Source: Celeribacter marinus
Lineage (GTDB): Bacteria; Pseudomonadota; Alphaproteobacteria; Rhodobacterales; Rhodobacteraceae
Direction: 5' to 3'
DNA: 64,000 nt
Assembly: GCF_001308265.1 (NCBI RefSeq)
Contig: NZ_CP012023.1
Location: 2,122,932-2,186,931 of the forward strand
This document shows, piece by piece, positions 51,812-61,488 of this stretch. A program made the position numbers and the translations under genes. Position 1 is the first letter of the stretch; each line of letters opens with the position of its first letter. Below the pieces are notes generated by a model, which was not told where the DNA came from, made no database searches, and worked only from the letters and a program-made list of their open reading frames with translations.

Positions 51812-52728
51812 TGTTGGGTCTCGGATTGGATTTTATGACCACGGCCGCGCGCAGATCTACGCGCGCCACCGTGTTGATTGACGCCACCGGTCCGCGTGAC
51901 GCTGTGGTGTTCTCGCGCGCAAGCCCCGCCTTTGCCTATGGGGATGATGGGGCATTGGTCTTGCACGCGCCGGATGTGGCGCGCATCGACCATGATCCGC
52001 AAACGGGTGCGCTACTCGGCACATTGTTCGAGCCTGAGACCACAAACATGTTGGCCCATGCCCATGCCAGCGTGTCTCAATGGGATCAAAATGGCGGCAG
52101 CGGCACCGATCAAACGTTGAACGCACTTGGTGTGTTTACGGGCGTCTCGGAGGCCTCGACAGGGGCGAGTTATCAACGCCTCAACCATCCCTATGTCGCC
52201 CTCGTTGCGGGGACGACATATACCGTGAGTATTTGGTTGCGCGCGGGCACTTCGCCCAACCTGCGTGCGGTGTTTCGCACATCTGGCGGGCATCAAACCA
52301 ATTGGGGCGGCCCGATTAGCGCCCTTGGCCCATTGGCACAAGGCGCGTCCGGCATGGTATCGGGCTACGCCCAAAAGACGCTCATGGACGGGACCATTCT
52401 GCTACAACTCGTGTTCATACCCGAGCATACCACGTCCTATTCGATCGGGATTGGCCCGTATAGCGCGGTGGCGGACGAGGATGTTGTCATCTTGGGAATG
52501 CAGCTCGAGGCGGGATCACGCCCTAGCTCTTTTGTCACAACATCGGGGACGCCCGCCACACGCGCTGCGGATATGGCAGGGACCACGGGGATTTCAGGGC
52601 CGCACCGCATCACGATCACCTATGACGACGACAGTCACGATGTGATCCCGCTTGCGCCTGTCACAGACGGCTATTGGCCGCCACTGTCGCGCCCTCATGT
52701 CAAAAGGATGACGGCGGTGGCGGTCTAA
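51811..52728 (+). CDS. phage/GTA head spike fiber protein, GhsB-like
   Basis: This 305-residue protein begins MLGLGLDFMTTAARR, the LGLGL entry typical of Rhodobacterales phage or GTA spike fibers. Residues about 35-265 form a beta-rich jelly-roll-like, carbohydrate-binding-type region (VALVAGTTYTVSIWLRAGTS, VVILGMQLEAGSRPSSFVTT). That module is common in phage fibers that bind capsule. It is coupled to the spike-base gene by a TAATG overlap. The best match in memory is GhsB (Rcc01080). The assignment depends on pattern recognition and the pairing. Confidence 0.68.
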   Translation: MLGLGLDFMTTAARRSTRATVLIDATGPRDAVVFSRASPAFAYGDDGALVLHAPDVARIDHDPQTGALLGTLFEPETTNMLAHAHASVSQWDQNGGSGTDQTLNALGVFTGVSEASTGASYQRLNHPYVALVAGTTYTVSIWLRAGTSPNLRAVFRTSGGHQTNWGGPISALGPLAQGASGMVSGYAQKTLMDGTILLQLVFIPEHTTSYSIGIGPYSAVADEDVVILGMQLEAGSRPSSFVTTSGTPATRAADMAGTTGISGPHRITITYDDDSHDVIPLAPVTDGYWPPLSRPHVKRMTAVAV

Positions 52729-52817
52729 TTCGCGAGAGGTGCGACCCACAAAACGAGCGGCGGGCATGGAAAGCGGCGCGGCCGTCGTGCGCGGTCATGT
52801 CCGCCTGTATACGCGCC

Positions 52818-55406
52818 TCACAACCACCCCGCCTCTTTGATAATATCGACAGGCGCCACACCGAGCGGGGCCACATGATCGCGGCCCAGTATCAACGCCG
52901 CTTCATGCATCGCGGCCAAAGCGCCGGTGAGGCGGTGCAAGGTATAGCCCGTTTGCGGCAAGGTGCGGATATACGCCGCCGTATCATCCACAAACTGCGC
53001 CGCGCGCTGCACCGCATCGGGTGAGAATGCCTCATGGGTCGGCTGCGCGGTGCGCATCAGCTGTATAATATCGAAATCCAGACAATAGGGCGCGTGCTCC
53101 ATAAACGGCACCTCACCGCGCAAATGGAACCACGACGCGTCATAAAGCGCCGCCCGATTGCGGTAGGGCCGCCCCGTGGCGTGATAGATCCACAAAATAT
53201 GGACAAGCCCCCCGATATCGGCAATCTCGGGGTCATGTCTGATCTTATAGGCCACCCGAAACCCCTTTTGGATCAGGGCCGAGCGATAAGGGCGCAAGCG
53301 GTCCGTGTGCGGATCAAGGAATTGTGTTTCGATCGCCGTCAAAACCCGTTCCAATAGTGCTACATTTATGCCGTCAACCTTGCCCCAACGCGACAGGTTC
53401 AGCACAATCGACGGACCGCCCCCGATCCAATGGCTCACCCGCCAGATATGATGCGACCACGCCTTTGGGTAGCGCGGCAAGTTTGATGCCGGATCAATGA
53501 TTTGCGCCAAATCCCAGCCCTCAAACGCATGGGCAGGCAAAGCGCATCCCGTTGCATCCTCGACCAGTCGCGCCGCGCCCAAAACATAGGCTGTCATATG
53601 CGCGGTGGGTGCGTTGTTTGCGGCCCCCTGCCCGCTCTGACACACACGAATACGCCCGTACAAATCCGCATCCGCCACTGCGTTCAGATAGGATTGCGCC
53701 GTTTCTTTTGGGGTCTGCGAAAGCATCTCCAAAAGGCGCAGCGTGTACACCATGTCTGCGTGATCTTGCCATGCAATCGCCGTGGCCTCACCCGTACCAT
53801 CGAGCCAGAACGCAGCCGCATCGGGCGCGCTCAGGCGACAATAGTCCAATACAGCCTGCGTCATGTCGCGCGCCGTGTGCGTGGCGTCCAATTTGGCCTT
53901 GGCGACTGGTGCACCTGTCACCGACTGCGCGGTGCGGGTCGCGTAGATCATGCGCAAACCGTCACGCACCGGAGCCACGATATAGGCGTCCGACCGCCAT
54001 CCAGTCACCAACACCGCAATCAAAGCCGCACAAAACGCCACCGTTCCCCAAAGTGCCGCCAATGCCGGATCGTGACGCAAGGCCCACACAACCCCACCGC
54101 AAGCCCCTGCAATCATGGCACCACCCGACACCGTGGCCCCTAGGTGATACGTCAGGGTCAAGCCGGTCTTGCGCGTCAAAATCACAACCGTTGCAACAAC
54201 CGCCCCCAGATGCGCAATCAGCATGGCAAACGCCGCCCCCGTCACGCCAAATGACGGCGATAGGGCAAACCCCAATCCCACAGTCACACCACCGAACACC
54301 AAGGTAATACGCGCCGCAGTGGACGCCGCACCCGTGGCAATGGCAATCTCACCCGAGATGAACTGCGCGAAGGCTTTGGCCGCCACGAGCGGTGCAATGA
54401 TCATCATGACCATGGGCAAGGCCTCCAGTTGGGGAAACCAGACCTGCAACACAAAGGGCGCAACGATCATCAAATAGAGCGCGGCCATCACACTCACCCA
54501 GACGGTAAATGCCGCGCCGTAGGATGCAATCTCGTTTGCCGCGCGCAGCCCCGCCTCGCCTTGATGGATCAAACGGCCAATGACGGGCGACATGACCGAG
54601 GCGCAAATGATGGTCACGGCCATCGGCAGATTGCTAATCTGTACTGCAATTTCAAACGCGCCTGTGTCGGCGCTTGGCACATAAAGACCAACGATCATCA
54701 CCATAACGCGCGCATATAAATAGACCGAAACCGCATTGATGATCACAGGGGCCGCATAGCTCAATAGCCGCGCTGATTGGGTAGATCGCAGGTTATAACG
54801 CCAAACGGCCGGCCCAGATATCAATCCGCGCGCGCCCAGCATGAGCAACACGACCGCGACCAATTCCGAAAGTGCCAAACATAAAACCAAGGTGGCGACA
54901 CCGCCATAAACGGGAAGCCAAAACGCAAAAAGCGCCAATCCGACGATGCGCGAGACAACCACGCTCACCGCCAACTGTCGAAATTTTCCAACGGTTCTAT
55001 AAATACCGTCAAAGAACTCTGTCAGGCCAAATAAGTAAATAAACGCAACGGCATAGAACACGGTCTGCGGCCCTGCATCCAAGTCGTAAAACCGGTCTAC
55101 GGCGCGCATCACGGGCACAGCCGCGACCAGAGCCAAAACGGAGGCGATGATCCCGAGGCGCAGCGCAAGCCCCACGGCGGCGTCACGTCCGGCAACACCC
55201 TCTTTGGCAAAGGCCTCCCCCGCATAGCGCAATGTTGTGCGTCCCAACGACATCCCAACCAAAGGGCGAAACAACGTGGCGACAGACATAATAATCGCAA
55301 CACTGCCGAGCGCACTGGGCGGCAACTGCGTGGCGGCGACCGCCATGACCAATAGCGGCCAGATATGCATGAACCCGAATTGAACCGTTCTAAACGCGAA
55401 ATTCAT
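52818..55406 (-). CDS. Wzx-like polysaccharide flippase fused to an unknown alpha-helical domain
   Basis: This 862-residue protein joins two parts. Residues 1 to about 470 are a MATE/Wzx-type flippase with 12-14 helices (FGLTEFFDGIYRTVGKFRQL is typical). Residues about 510-862 form a soluble helical region, with repeated aromatic/His helices such as AIAWQDHADMVYTLRLLEML, APTAHMTAYVLGAARLVE, IADIGGLVHILWIYHATGRP and YTLHRLTGALAAMHEAALI. They suggest an (alpha/alpha) toroid, as in glycan lyases or hydrolases. A flippase alone is about 480 residues. The fused domain may modify or trim the lipid-linked glycan, but I do not recognise it. It is the last gene of the polysaccharide operon, 6 nt after the Wzy-like gene. 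Confidence 0.85.
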   Translation of the reverse strand: MNFAFRTVQFGFMHIWPLLVMAVAATQLPPSALGSVAIIMSVATLFRPLVGMSLGRTTLRYAGEAFAKEGVAGRDAAVGLALRLGIIASVLALVAAVPVMRAVDRFYDLDAGPQTVFYAVAFIYLFGLTEFFDGIYRTVGKFRQLAVSVVVSRIVGLALFAFWLPVYGGVATLVLCLALSELVAVVLLMLGARGLISGPAVWRYNLRSTQSARLLSYAAPVIINAVSVYLYARVMVMIVGLYVPSADTGAFEIAVQISNLPMAVTIICASVMSPVIGRLIHQGEAGLRAANEIASYGAAFTVWVSVMAALYLMIVAPFVLQVWFPQLEALPMVMMIIAPLVAAKAFAQFISGEIAIATGAASTAARITLVFGGVTVGLGFALSPSFGVTGAAFAMLIAHLGAVVATVVILTRKTGLTLTYHLGATVSGGAMIAGACGGVVWALRHDPALAALWGTVAFCAALIAVLVTGWRSDAYIVAPVRDGLRMIYATRTAQSVTGAPVAKAKLDATHTARDMTQAVLDYCRLSAPDAAAFWLDGTGEATAIAWQDHADMVYTLRLLEMLSQTPKETAQSYLNAVADADLYGRIRVCQSGQGAANNAPTAHMTAYVLGAARLVEDATGCALPAHAFEGWDLAQIIDPASNLPRYPKAWSHHIWRVSHWIGGGPSIVLNLSRWGKVDGINVALLERVLTAIETQFLDPHTDRLRPYRSALIQKGFRVAYKIRHDPEIADIGGLVHILWIYHATGRPYRNRAALYDASWFHLRGEVPFMEHAPYCLDFDIIQLMRTAQPTHEAFSPDAVQRAAQFVDDTAAYIRTLPQTGYTLHRLTGALAAMHEAALILGRDHVAPLGVAPVDIIKEAGWL

Positions 55407-55412
55407 CGACCG

Positions 55413-56723
55413 TCATTCTCCAATGGCGCACGCGGCAGTTGCGCGGGGTCTATCGTGGGCGACACACGTCTGGCGGCGCGTGCCCCACAGCGCGCCAAGC
55501 ACGGCAAATAAAACGAGATGGTGGTAGAGGTCGACGACAAACTCATTCACCGTAATCAGTGCATAGTAACAGGTAAAGCTCGACAAAAGGCACCCATAAA
55601 AGAGAGATGCCTCTCGCGCGCGCTCGCGCCTAAACACCTGAATAACAACGACATAAGACGACATCAAAAAACCCATCATACCCAGACAAGCGATGAGGCC
55701 GTATTTGAATGCCAAGCCTATCGGCGTGCTGTGAGATCCCAAAGGATACTCCAATCCGGCCACATCAATCTGGGTGCCGTAGCCCCAAAAAGGCCGTTGC
55801 TTAATCCACTCCAAACTTTGGGTATAGATCATGGTGCGGGCCTCAACACTGCCTGAGCGGCGCTCCAAAAACGCCTCCTTCGCAAACGCGACACCCGACT
55901 GCGAAAAAAGCAGGATCGCCACCGCGCACACGACCACAATGACGGTCACCGCCAATAAAGAGGCAGGCGAAAATGTCGGGGCGACAGCGGCACGGCGCAT
56001 CCCCACCAACAACGGATACAGCGCCATCAACACGAGTGCGACACGGGCCTGCGCGAAAAACACCACGGTGAGGGCCGCGCCGTAGACGATGACGCGGCCA
56101 ACGGTGCTTTGCCTGTCGTGCAACGCAAACGGCAAGAGCAAAAAGAGGACACACGCCAAATGGATCGGAGAGCCGAAAAACGACGACACACGGTCAGTGA
56201 AGCCGTAAAAGTAAAGCTGTTCCCCGAAATCCTTGAGCAAAAATCGTGCGCCAGTCATCGACGTCTTGATAAAATCGGGGGCGGCAAGATAGCCCAGCGA
56301 GGGAAATTGAATGGAGCCGATCACGATATAAAACGCGCAGGAGGCAACGATCACCCAAAACGCAATCGCCAGCGGTCGCACGCCGTCGACAAGTCTATAC
56401 GTTTGATAATGAGCATAAAAATGCGCGAATAGCGCGGTGGCACAGATCCACGCCATCAAGTCGCGCGTGTATGTCATGAGACGCACGGATTGCGTGACCT
56501 GCGCGCTCGATATCACCACAAACCCCAAAAAGAGCGCCAATAGATAGACCGGTGCAGAGCCTGCAACGTGGATCTGGCAGGCGGGCGTGCCACGGGTCTT
56601 TTTGAACACAAACACATAGACAGGGAGCACGATCAACGGGACAAAATGCTCAATACCGATCGGCCATAAACACAGCAACGTGAGCCCAAGAGCCGCAAAG
56701 GGCTGCCCCGCGTCACCGCGCAT
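55413..56723 (-). CDS. O-antigen ligase/polymerase (Wzy-like) membrane protein
   Basis: This 436-residue membrane protein has about 10-12 helices and a large periplasmic loop near WIKQRPFWGYGTQIDVAGLE (residue about 310). The motif GYGT and the loop LEYPLGSHSTPIGLAFKYGL, with a conserved histidine, are typical of the Wzy/O-antigen ligase (Wzy_C) family. It would polymerise or ligate the repeat units of the surface polysaccharide. AAGG 6 nt before ATG 56723 supports that start. It is in operon with WecG and the flippase fusion. Confidence 0.87.
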   Translation of the reverse strand: MRGDAGQPFAALGLTLLCLWPIGIEHFVPLIVLPVYVFVFKKTRGTPACQIHVAGSAPVYLLALFLGFVVISSAQVTQSVRLMTYTRDLMAWICATALFAHFYAHYQTYRLVDGVRPLAIAFWVIVASCAFYIVIGSIQFPSLGYLAAPDFIKTSMTGARFLLKDFGEQLYFYGFTDRVSSFFGSPIHLACVLFLLLPFALHDRQSTVGRVIVYGAALTVVFFAQARVALVLMALYPLLVGMRRAAVAPTFSPASLLAVTVIVVVCAVAILLFSQSGVAFAKEAFLERRSGSVEARTMIYTQSLEWIKQRPFWGYGTQIDVAGLEYPLGSHSTPIGLAFKYGLIACLGMMGFLMSSYVVVIQVFRRERAREASLFYGCLLSSFTCYYALITVNEFVVDLYHHLVLFAVLGALWGTRRQTCVAHDRPRATAACAIGE

Positions 56724-56736
56724 ATCATGCCTTGCG

Positions 56737-57549
56737 TTAATCACCCCGCGGCCTGTGCGGCGAGGTGCAAACGGGGTTGGAGCGTGTGTCGCGCATAAGC
56801 CGAACGGCGGCTTGCACATTGGTGAGCGCATAGCGGCGCCATAGACGCTTGGGATCTCCCATCAGACGGAACAACCATTCAAAACCAATACGTTGCACCC
56901 ATTTTGGCGCGCGCAAACTATCGCCCGCAAGAAACGCGTAGAGCCCACCGCAGGTTTTCAGGCACCCGACCCCTGCCAGAGCGGCGCGGTTTTCGTGGCA
57001 CCAGATTTCTTGTTTGGGTTTGCCAAGCCCGACCCACACCACATCCGCGCCCGATGCGACGATCTGCGCGCAGACCTCACCCGATTGGGCCTCCTCGAAA
57101 TAGCCGTTGCGCCGCCCGACAATGTTGAGCGCGGGGTACAACCGTCTGATCTGTGTGACCGCGCGCGCGTTTTGATCCTCGCTCGCGCCAAGTACGAAAA
57201 ACGACAAGCCGCGCTCTTGGGCGTGGCGGGCCACATCGTGGAACAAATCGGTGGTCGCGGATCGCCCACGAATGGGCGAATTGGTCAACAGCTTTGAGGC
57301 CATCAAGACCGACATGCCATCCGCATGGATCACATCGGCGGCCGACATCGCCGCGTCATATTTGGCGTTCCCGCCCGACAATGCGATGCCCTGACCGTTG
57401 GACGAAAAGACCAAAGCGGGGACCTTAGGGCGCGCCTCGCAGACATCGCACATCCAAACCGCCAATTCGTCCCGATCGGCCAGCGCGGTTGAAAACCCGC
57501 CCACCTGTACGGTGGTTAAGGGAGGAGAAACATTTAAAACCAATGACAT
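56737..57549 (-). CDS. WecG/TagA/CpsF-family glycosyltransferase
   Basis: This 270-residue cytosolic glycosyltransferase of the WecG/TagA/CpsF family (GT26) has the hallmark residues ADVIHADGMSVLMASKLL, YFEEAQSGEVCAQIVASGAD, VVWVGLGKPKQEIW and CGGLYAFLAGDSLRAPKWVQ. These enzymes add an N-acetylmannosamine-type or related sugar to a lipid-linked intermediate. ATG 57549 removes a non-conserved N-terminal extension. It heads the three-gene polysaccharide operon. Confidence 0.92.
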   Translation of the reverse strand: MSLVLNVSPPLTTVQVGGFSTALADRDELAVWMCDVCEARPKVPALVFSSNGQGIALSGGNAKYDAAMSAADVIHADGMSVLMASKLLTNSPIRGRSATTDLFHDVARHAQERGLSFFVLGASEDQNARAVTQIRRLYPALNIVGRRNGYFEEAQSGEVCAQIVASGADVVWVGLGKPKQEIWCHENRAALAGVGCLKTCGGLYAFLAGDSLRAPKWVQRIGFEWLFRLMGDPKRLWRRYALTNVQAAVRLMRDTRSNPVCTSPHRPRGD

Positions 57550-57871
57550 ATAAGTACCAATACCGACTTTGCCGCACACCGGCGCAGCTTACATTTAAAC
57601 CCTTCGTTCACGCGCCGAACACCCTCGGGCGTCTGACAGAAGCGCACATGCAGCACCGCAACCTAAAATTGCATTGTACGCATAAGGATCATCTATAGGT
57701 ATTGTTAAAGGATATAACCCCTGTTCGCCAAACTGTTTTCGCATAGCAGCGACCATTATGGCGCAAGAGGACCACTGTGGGGCTATCACATGTGACTGAA
57801 ACCGCACAGATACAGGCGCGCGTCCGTTGTCTCACGGACGCCGCGCCAGATGTTAGATGTCGTGCGTTGCC
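57550..57871. other. intergenic region upstream of the polysaccharide operon
   Basis: These 322 bases contain no supported gene. A minus-strand 70-codon frame here lacks a ribosome site and family features. The sequence is the promoter region of the polysaccharide operon. Confidence 0.5.
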
Positions 57872-58153
57872 TTAAAAGTCCTCAAATTCAGGGACATTTC
57901 CAACACGGACCAAGAATGTCGGCGCGCCGACCTCGCCGGAGGTTGGGTCTTCGACAACCACATAGGCATCCGCCCCTGCGCAGTCGTCATTTCGGGCCTC
58001 ACGTTCTGCGCGCTCTTGCGCCTCGCTTGCCTTTGAATATTGAAATTGCTTGCCAATTTTCAAAACAGTGTGCTGCCCTGCCCCTGCGCTTGTCTCGATA
58101 TATGTCTGACAAATGTAATGGGATTTCGGAGCGGAATCATCAATATGTGCCAC
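57872..58153 (-). CDS. small hypothetical protein downstream of arsJ
   Basis: This 93-residue protein starts at GTG 58153, selected because AAGGA lies about 8 nt upstream. A longer frame opens at 58240 but has no ribosome site. The sequence (AHIDDSAPKSHYICQTYIET, then TVLKIGKQFQYSKASEAQER) has a single-domain look with no membrane span and ends in an acidic tail. I do not recognise it. It is 90 nt downstream of arsJ on the same strand and may be part of that transcript or independent. Confidence 0.6.
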   Translation of the reverse strand: MAHIDDSAPKSHYICQTYIETSAGAGQHTVLKIGKQFQYSKASEAQERAEREARNDDCAGADAYVVVEDPTSGEVGAPTFLVRVGNVPEFEDF

Positions 58154-58243
58154 GGGGGTATCCTTAACTGACCTGACGAACAAAATAGGAACATTTGCGC
58201 GCCTTGGCAAGCAATTTAGGATTCCACCCGCACCAGACACGCC

Positions 58244-59497
58244 CTAATCCGTTTGAGCCGATCTGAGTTGTGATGTCGCAAGCCCGCTCACCGCAATCAT
58301 CGCCGCAGCCACCCCAAGACACAACGCCAACCCGCCGAATTGATAGCTCATTCCCGACAACACGGTCCCCACAAGGCGCCCCGCCGCGTTGGACATATAG
58401 TAAAACCCAACGTCAAGTGTGACACGCTTTGCATCCGTAAAGCTCAAGATCAAAAACGAGTGCAGCGCGGAATTCACGGCAAAGATCGCCCCAAAGACCA
58501 ACAGACCAATGACAATCGCCGATGTGAGCGCCGGTGACGCATCGGGAGCCATCAAAACCAACGCGGCCAGACTTGCGGGCACGATGGCAAGCGCGCCGAC
58601 CCACCACTTTGCCTGCCTCAAAAGCTGCCCGTGTGTGCGTGTCGTCGCCTTCAAAATGCGCGGGGTCCCACTTTGAACCAAACCGTACAAGATGGTCCAG
58701 ACCGCCATAAACGTCCCGATCAGAAAGAACGCCGCGCGATTTCCCTCAGCACTTCCATCCGACAGCACGCTGTAAAAGTAGATCGGAATACCGACCACAA
58801 ACCATACATCGCGCGCCCCGAACAAAAACAGCCGCGCACAGCTTAACCAATTGATATTGCGGTTCTTGGACAAGACCTCGGCAAACTTTGCATCCTTGCG
58901 ACCAACGGGAAGCCCATCGGGCATGTAGGCAATGACCAAGGCGAGGATCACAGACAAAACCGCAGCCATGCTCAACACAGACGGGACAAACCCGAACACC
59001 GCAAGCAACAGCGCACCCGCCAAAAAGCCGGCCCCTTTGACCGCGTTCTTTGATCCTGTCAGCACCGCAACCCATTGAAACAGCCCGCCGCCCTCGGAGG
59101 GAGCCAACACCTTGATCGCGCTTTTGGAGCTCATCTTGGCCAGATCTTTGGCAACGCCTGACAGCCCTTGAACCACCATGACAAAGACAACAGAGGCGGT
59201 CATGCCCCACGCAGGATCAAGCTGTGCCAAGGCCAACAGTGCCACGATTTGCAACGACAGCCCCGCGTACAACGTCGACGTCAGCCCAAAGCGCGCGGCA
59301 AGCCATCCTGCCGACAGGTTGGTCACAACACCCGCAATCTCGTAGAGCACAAACAGATAGGCCAGTTGCACGGGCGAAAAGCCAAGCGTGTGAAAGTGCA
59401 ACAGCACCAACATCCGCAATGCGCCATCCGTCAGCATGAACGCCCAATAGGCCGCCGTTACCGTTATAAACGCAGGAAATCCGGCGGACCGTGTCAC
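58244..59497 (-). CDS. arsJ: organoarsenical efflux MFS transporter ArsJ
   Basis: This 417-residue, 12-helix MFS protein is recognised as ArsJ mainly because it pairs with a GAPDH gene next to an arsenate reductase. ArsJ exports 1-arseno-3-phosphoglycerate, which GAPDH forms from arsenate and glyceraldehyde-3-phosphate; outside the cell the product breaks down to arsenate. ArsJ-type stretches include [53 protein letters not shown] and [17 protein letters not shown]. It overlaps the GAPDH gene by 4 nt. Confidence 0.92.
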   Translation of the reverse strand: MTRSAGFPAFITVTAAYWAFMLTDGALRMLVLLHFHTLGFSPVQLAYLFVLYEIAGVVTNLSAGWLAARFGLTSTLYAGLSLQIVALLALAQLDPAWGMTASVVFVMVVQGLSGVAKDLAKMSSKSAIKVLAPSEGGGLFQWVAVLTGSKNAVKGAGFLAGALLLAVFGFVPSVLSMAAVLSVILALVIAYMPDGLPVGRKDAKFAEVLSKNRNINWLSCARLFLFGARDVWFVVGIPIYFYSVLSDGSAEGNRAAFFLIGTFMAVWTILYGLVQSGTPRILKATTRTHGQLLRQAKWWVGALAIVPASLAALVLMAPDASPALTSAIVIGLLVFGAIFAVNSALHSFLILSFTDAKRVTLDVGFYYMSNAAGRLVGTVLSGMSYQFGGLALCLGVAAAMIAVSGLATSQLRSAQTD

Positions 59498-60492
59498 AGC
59501 GCGTCCCCCACCATCACGGCAACATCAACAAGCCGGTGCGCATATCCGTACTCGTTATCATACCACACGTAGACTTTGAGTTGGGTGCCATTTACGACCA
59601 TGGTGGAGAGCGCATCGACAACGCCACTGCGCGGATCATTGGTGTAATCCGACGACACCAGTGGGCGCGTCTCATATCCGAGAATACCGCTTAAATCCCC
59701 CTGCGCCGCCGCTTTGAACAAGGCATTCACCTCGTCCACGCTTGTCTCGCGCGCCATCTCGAACACGCAATCCGTGAGAGAGGCGTTGAGCAGCGGCACA
59801 CGCACCGCGTGACCGTTCAACTTACCCTCAAGTTCAGGATAGATCAGTGTGATCGCCGTGGCCGACCCCGTTGTCGTCGGGATCAGATTGGTCAGAGCGC
59901 TGCGCGCGCGCCGCAAATCTTTGGCGGGGCGGTCCACAATGGTTTGCGTGTTGGTGACGTCATGGATGGTAGTGATTGATCCGTGCTTGATCCCGATCCC
60001 GTCCAACAGCACCTTGACCACAGGGGCAATACAATTGGTGGTGCAACTCGCCGCCGTCACAATCTGGTGGTATTCGCTTTCGTAAATATCGTGGTTTACG
60101 CCGTAGACAATGTTGGCCGTTGGACCATCCTTGACCGGCGCAGAGACGATCACCTTTTTGACGCCCGCCGCAAAATACGGCGCAAGGGCGGCTTCGGTTT
60201 TGAAGGCCCCCGTACAATCGATCATCACATCAACCCCGTCCAACGGCAGATCCTCAAGGGCGCGCACGGACGTAACGGGAAGGCGTGTCCCATCGATTGT
60301 AATCGCATCCGCATCGGCGGCAAATGTGGCGGGCCAACGCCCGTGGACGGAATCGAATTCCAACAGGTGCGCGTGCATGGCGGGATCGCCAACGGCATCG
60401 TTGATAAAGGCAATGTCGGCACCACGTTCCAACAGCGGGCGAAGGGCGAGTTTTCCGATACGGCCAAGGCCGTTGAGCGCGTAAGTTGTCAT
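59494..60492 (-). CDS. glyceraldehyde-3-phosphate dehydrogenase of the ars operon
   Basis: This 332-residue GAPDH has the Rossmann motif [15 protein letters not shown], the catalytic cysteine in [13 protein letters not shown], and the substrate-binding histidine and following segment in [17 protein letters not shown]. Its place between arsR-arsC and arsJ shows that it is the arsenic-dedicated isoform making 1-arseno-3-phosphoglycerate for ArsJ. It starts 6 nt after the regulator gene stop. Confidence 0.94.
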   Translation of the reverse strand: MTTYALNGLGRIGKLALRPLLERGADIAFINDAVGDPAMHAHLLEFDSVHGRWPATFAADADAITIDGTRLPVTSVRALEDLPLDGVDVMIDCTGAFKTEAALAPYFAAGVKKVIVSAPVKDGPTANIVYGVNHDIYESEYHQIVTAASCTTNCIAPVVKVLLDGIGIKHGSITTIHDVTNTQTIVDRPAKDLRRARSALTNLIPTTTGSATAITLIYPELEGKLNGHAVRVPLLNASLTDCVFEMARETSVDEVNALFKAAAQGDLSGILGYETRPLVSSDYTNDPRSGVVDALSTMVVNGTQLKVYVWYDNEYGYAHRLVDVAVMVGDAL

Positions 60493-60498
60493 AAGGGA

Positions 60499-61341
60499 TC
60501 AGTCCTGTTCAAGGGGCGTTTTGCCGATATCATCGACGTGTTTTTGGAGCGACCCGCGATCTAGCTGGTCGAAGGGAAGAGATGAGAAGGCCAACATCCG
60601 GTTGCGCAGCGCCCCGTAGGTCTGTTGAAACGCAAGACGCCGTTCGGCCTCGGTCCCTTGCGCCTTAACCGGATCGGGCAGACCCCAGTGGCCAGACAAC
60701 GGTTGCCCCGCCCATGTCGGACACTCCTCGTTGGCGGCGCGATCACAGACGGTAAAGACGAAATCCATAACCGGCGCATCCGCAGCCTGAAATTCAGCCA
60801 CGTTTTTCGACCTGAGCGGCGACACATCGTGACCCTTGGCGCGTAGCAATTCGACCGCAATCGGATTGAGATCGGAGCGATGCGCTGTACCTGCCGAATA
60901 GGCCACAAACCTATCCCCCGCCATTTCGCGCAGAATGGTTTCAGCAAAAATCGAGCGTGCCGAATTGCCTGTGCAGACGAACAAAACATTGAATTTGGTA
61001 TCGGACATAGGAGAGACACTCCGAAGAAGGTCAGATAATTGTGGCGGGCAAATGTCGGCGCGACCGCGACAACAATCAACGAACAACCCAGATACGACCT
61101 CTTGGGCGGCTGTAAGGTTGACCGCATACAAAATCTGCGTGCCATTGCGGCGTTGCGAAATAAGGCCCGCTTGCGTCAACGCCGACAGATACACCGATGC
61201 TGTGCTCGCCTTGAGGTCGAGGGCCTGTGAAATTTCGCCCGCGGGCACCTCATCGGGATAGCGCCGCATCAGTAGACGAAACACGTCCATCCGCTGCGGA
61301 TGGCTTAGGGTGGCGAGTCTGTCTGTGAGTAATGATTCCAT
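60499..61341 (-). CDS. ArsR-type regulator fused to arsenate reductase ArsC
   Basis: This 280-residue protein has an N-terminal winged HTH of the ArsR family (residues 1-80, SHPQRMDVFRLLMRRYPDEV, then DLKASTASVYLSALTQAGL). A possible As(III) cysteine cluster follows: C90, C91 and C98 in DCCRGRADIC. A C-terminal low-molecular-weight-phosphatase-type ArsC covers about residues 116-280. The catalytic loop is FVCTGNSARS (C123) and the relay cysteines are C199 and C207 (VCDRAANEEC). ArsC reduces arsenate to arsenite. The fusion couples sensing and reduction in one chain. It is the first gene of the ars operon. Confidence 0.92.
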   Translation of the reverse strand: MESLLTDRLATLSHPQRMDVFRLLMRRYPDEVPAGEISQALDLKASTASVYLSALTQAGLISQRRNGTQILYAVNLTAAQEVVSGLFVDCCRGRADICPPQLSDLLRSVSPMSDTKFNVLFVCTGNSARSIFAETILREMAGDRFVAYSAGTAHRSDLNPIAVELLRAKGHDVSPLRSKNVAEFQAADAPVMDFVFTVCDRAANEECPTWAGQPLSGHWGLPDPVKAQGTEAERRLAFQQTYGALRNRMLAFSSLPFDQLDRGSLQKHVDDIGKTPLEQD

Positions 61342-61398
61342 ATTTCATAAATAATTAAAATAATAACAGCGAGTCAACATGCGTTTCTAAAAACACGC

Positions 61399-61426
61399 AA
61401 ACGCCCGCACAAAATGCGGGCGCTTT
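61399..61426 (-). terminator. terminator downstream of the DUF481 gene
   Basis: CGCCCGCA and TGCGGGCG form an 8-bp stem with a 5-nt CAAAA loop, flanked by A/T runs. On the minus strand it is followed by a T-rich stretch. It would end transcription from the DUF481 gene before the ars operon. Confidence 0.7.
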
Positions 61427-61488
61427 AGATCTCTCGGATCACTGTACCACATACGAGGGCACGATGTGGCACAGTGCCGTTGAGTGGC

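Noticed and set aside
51217..52817. A full prophage or GTA cluster around the spike genes
   Set aside because: No terminase, portal, capsid, tail, integrase or lysis gene is present within the window.
57595..57807. 70-codon minus-strand frame in the polysaccharide promoter region
   Set aside because: No convincing ribosome site, atypical composition and no recognisable feature.
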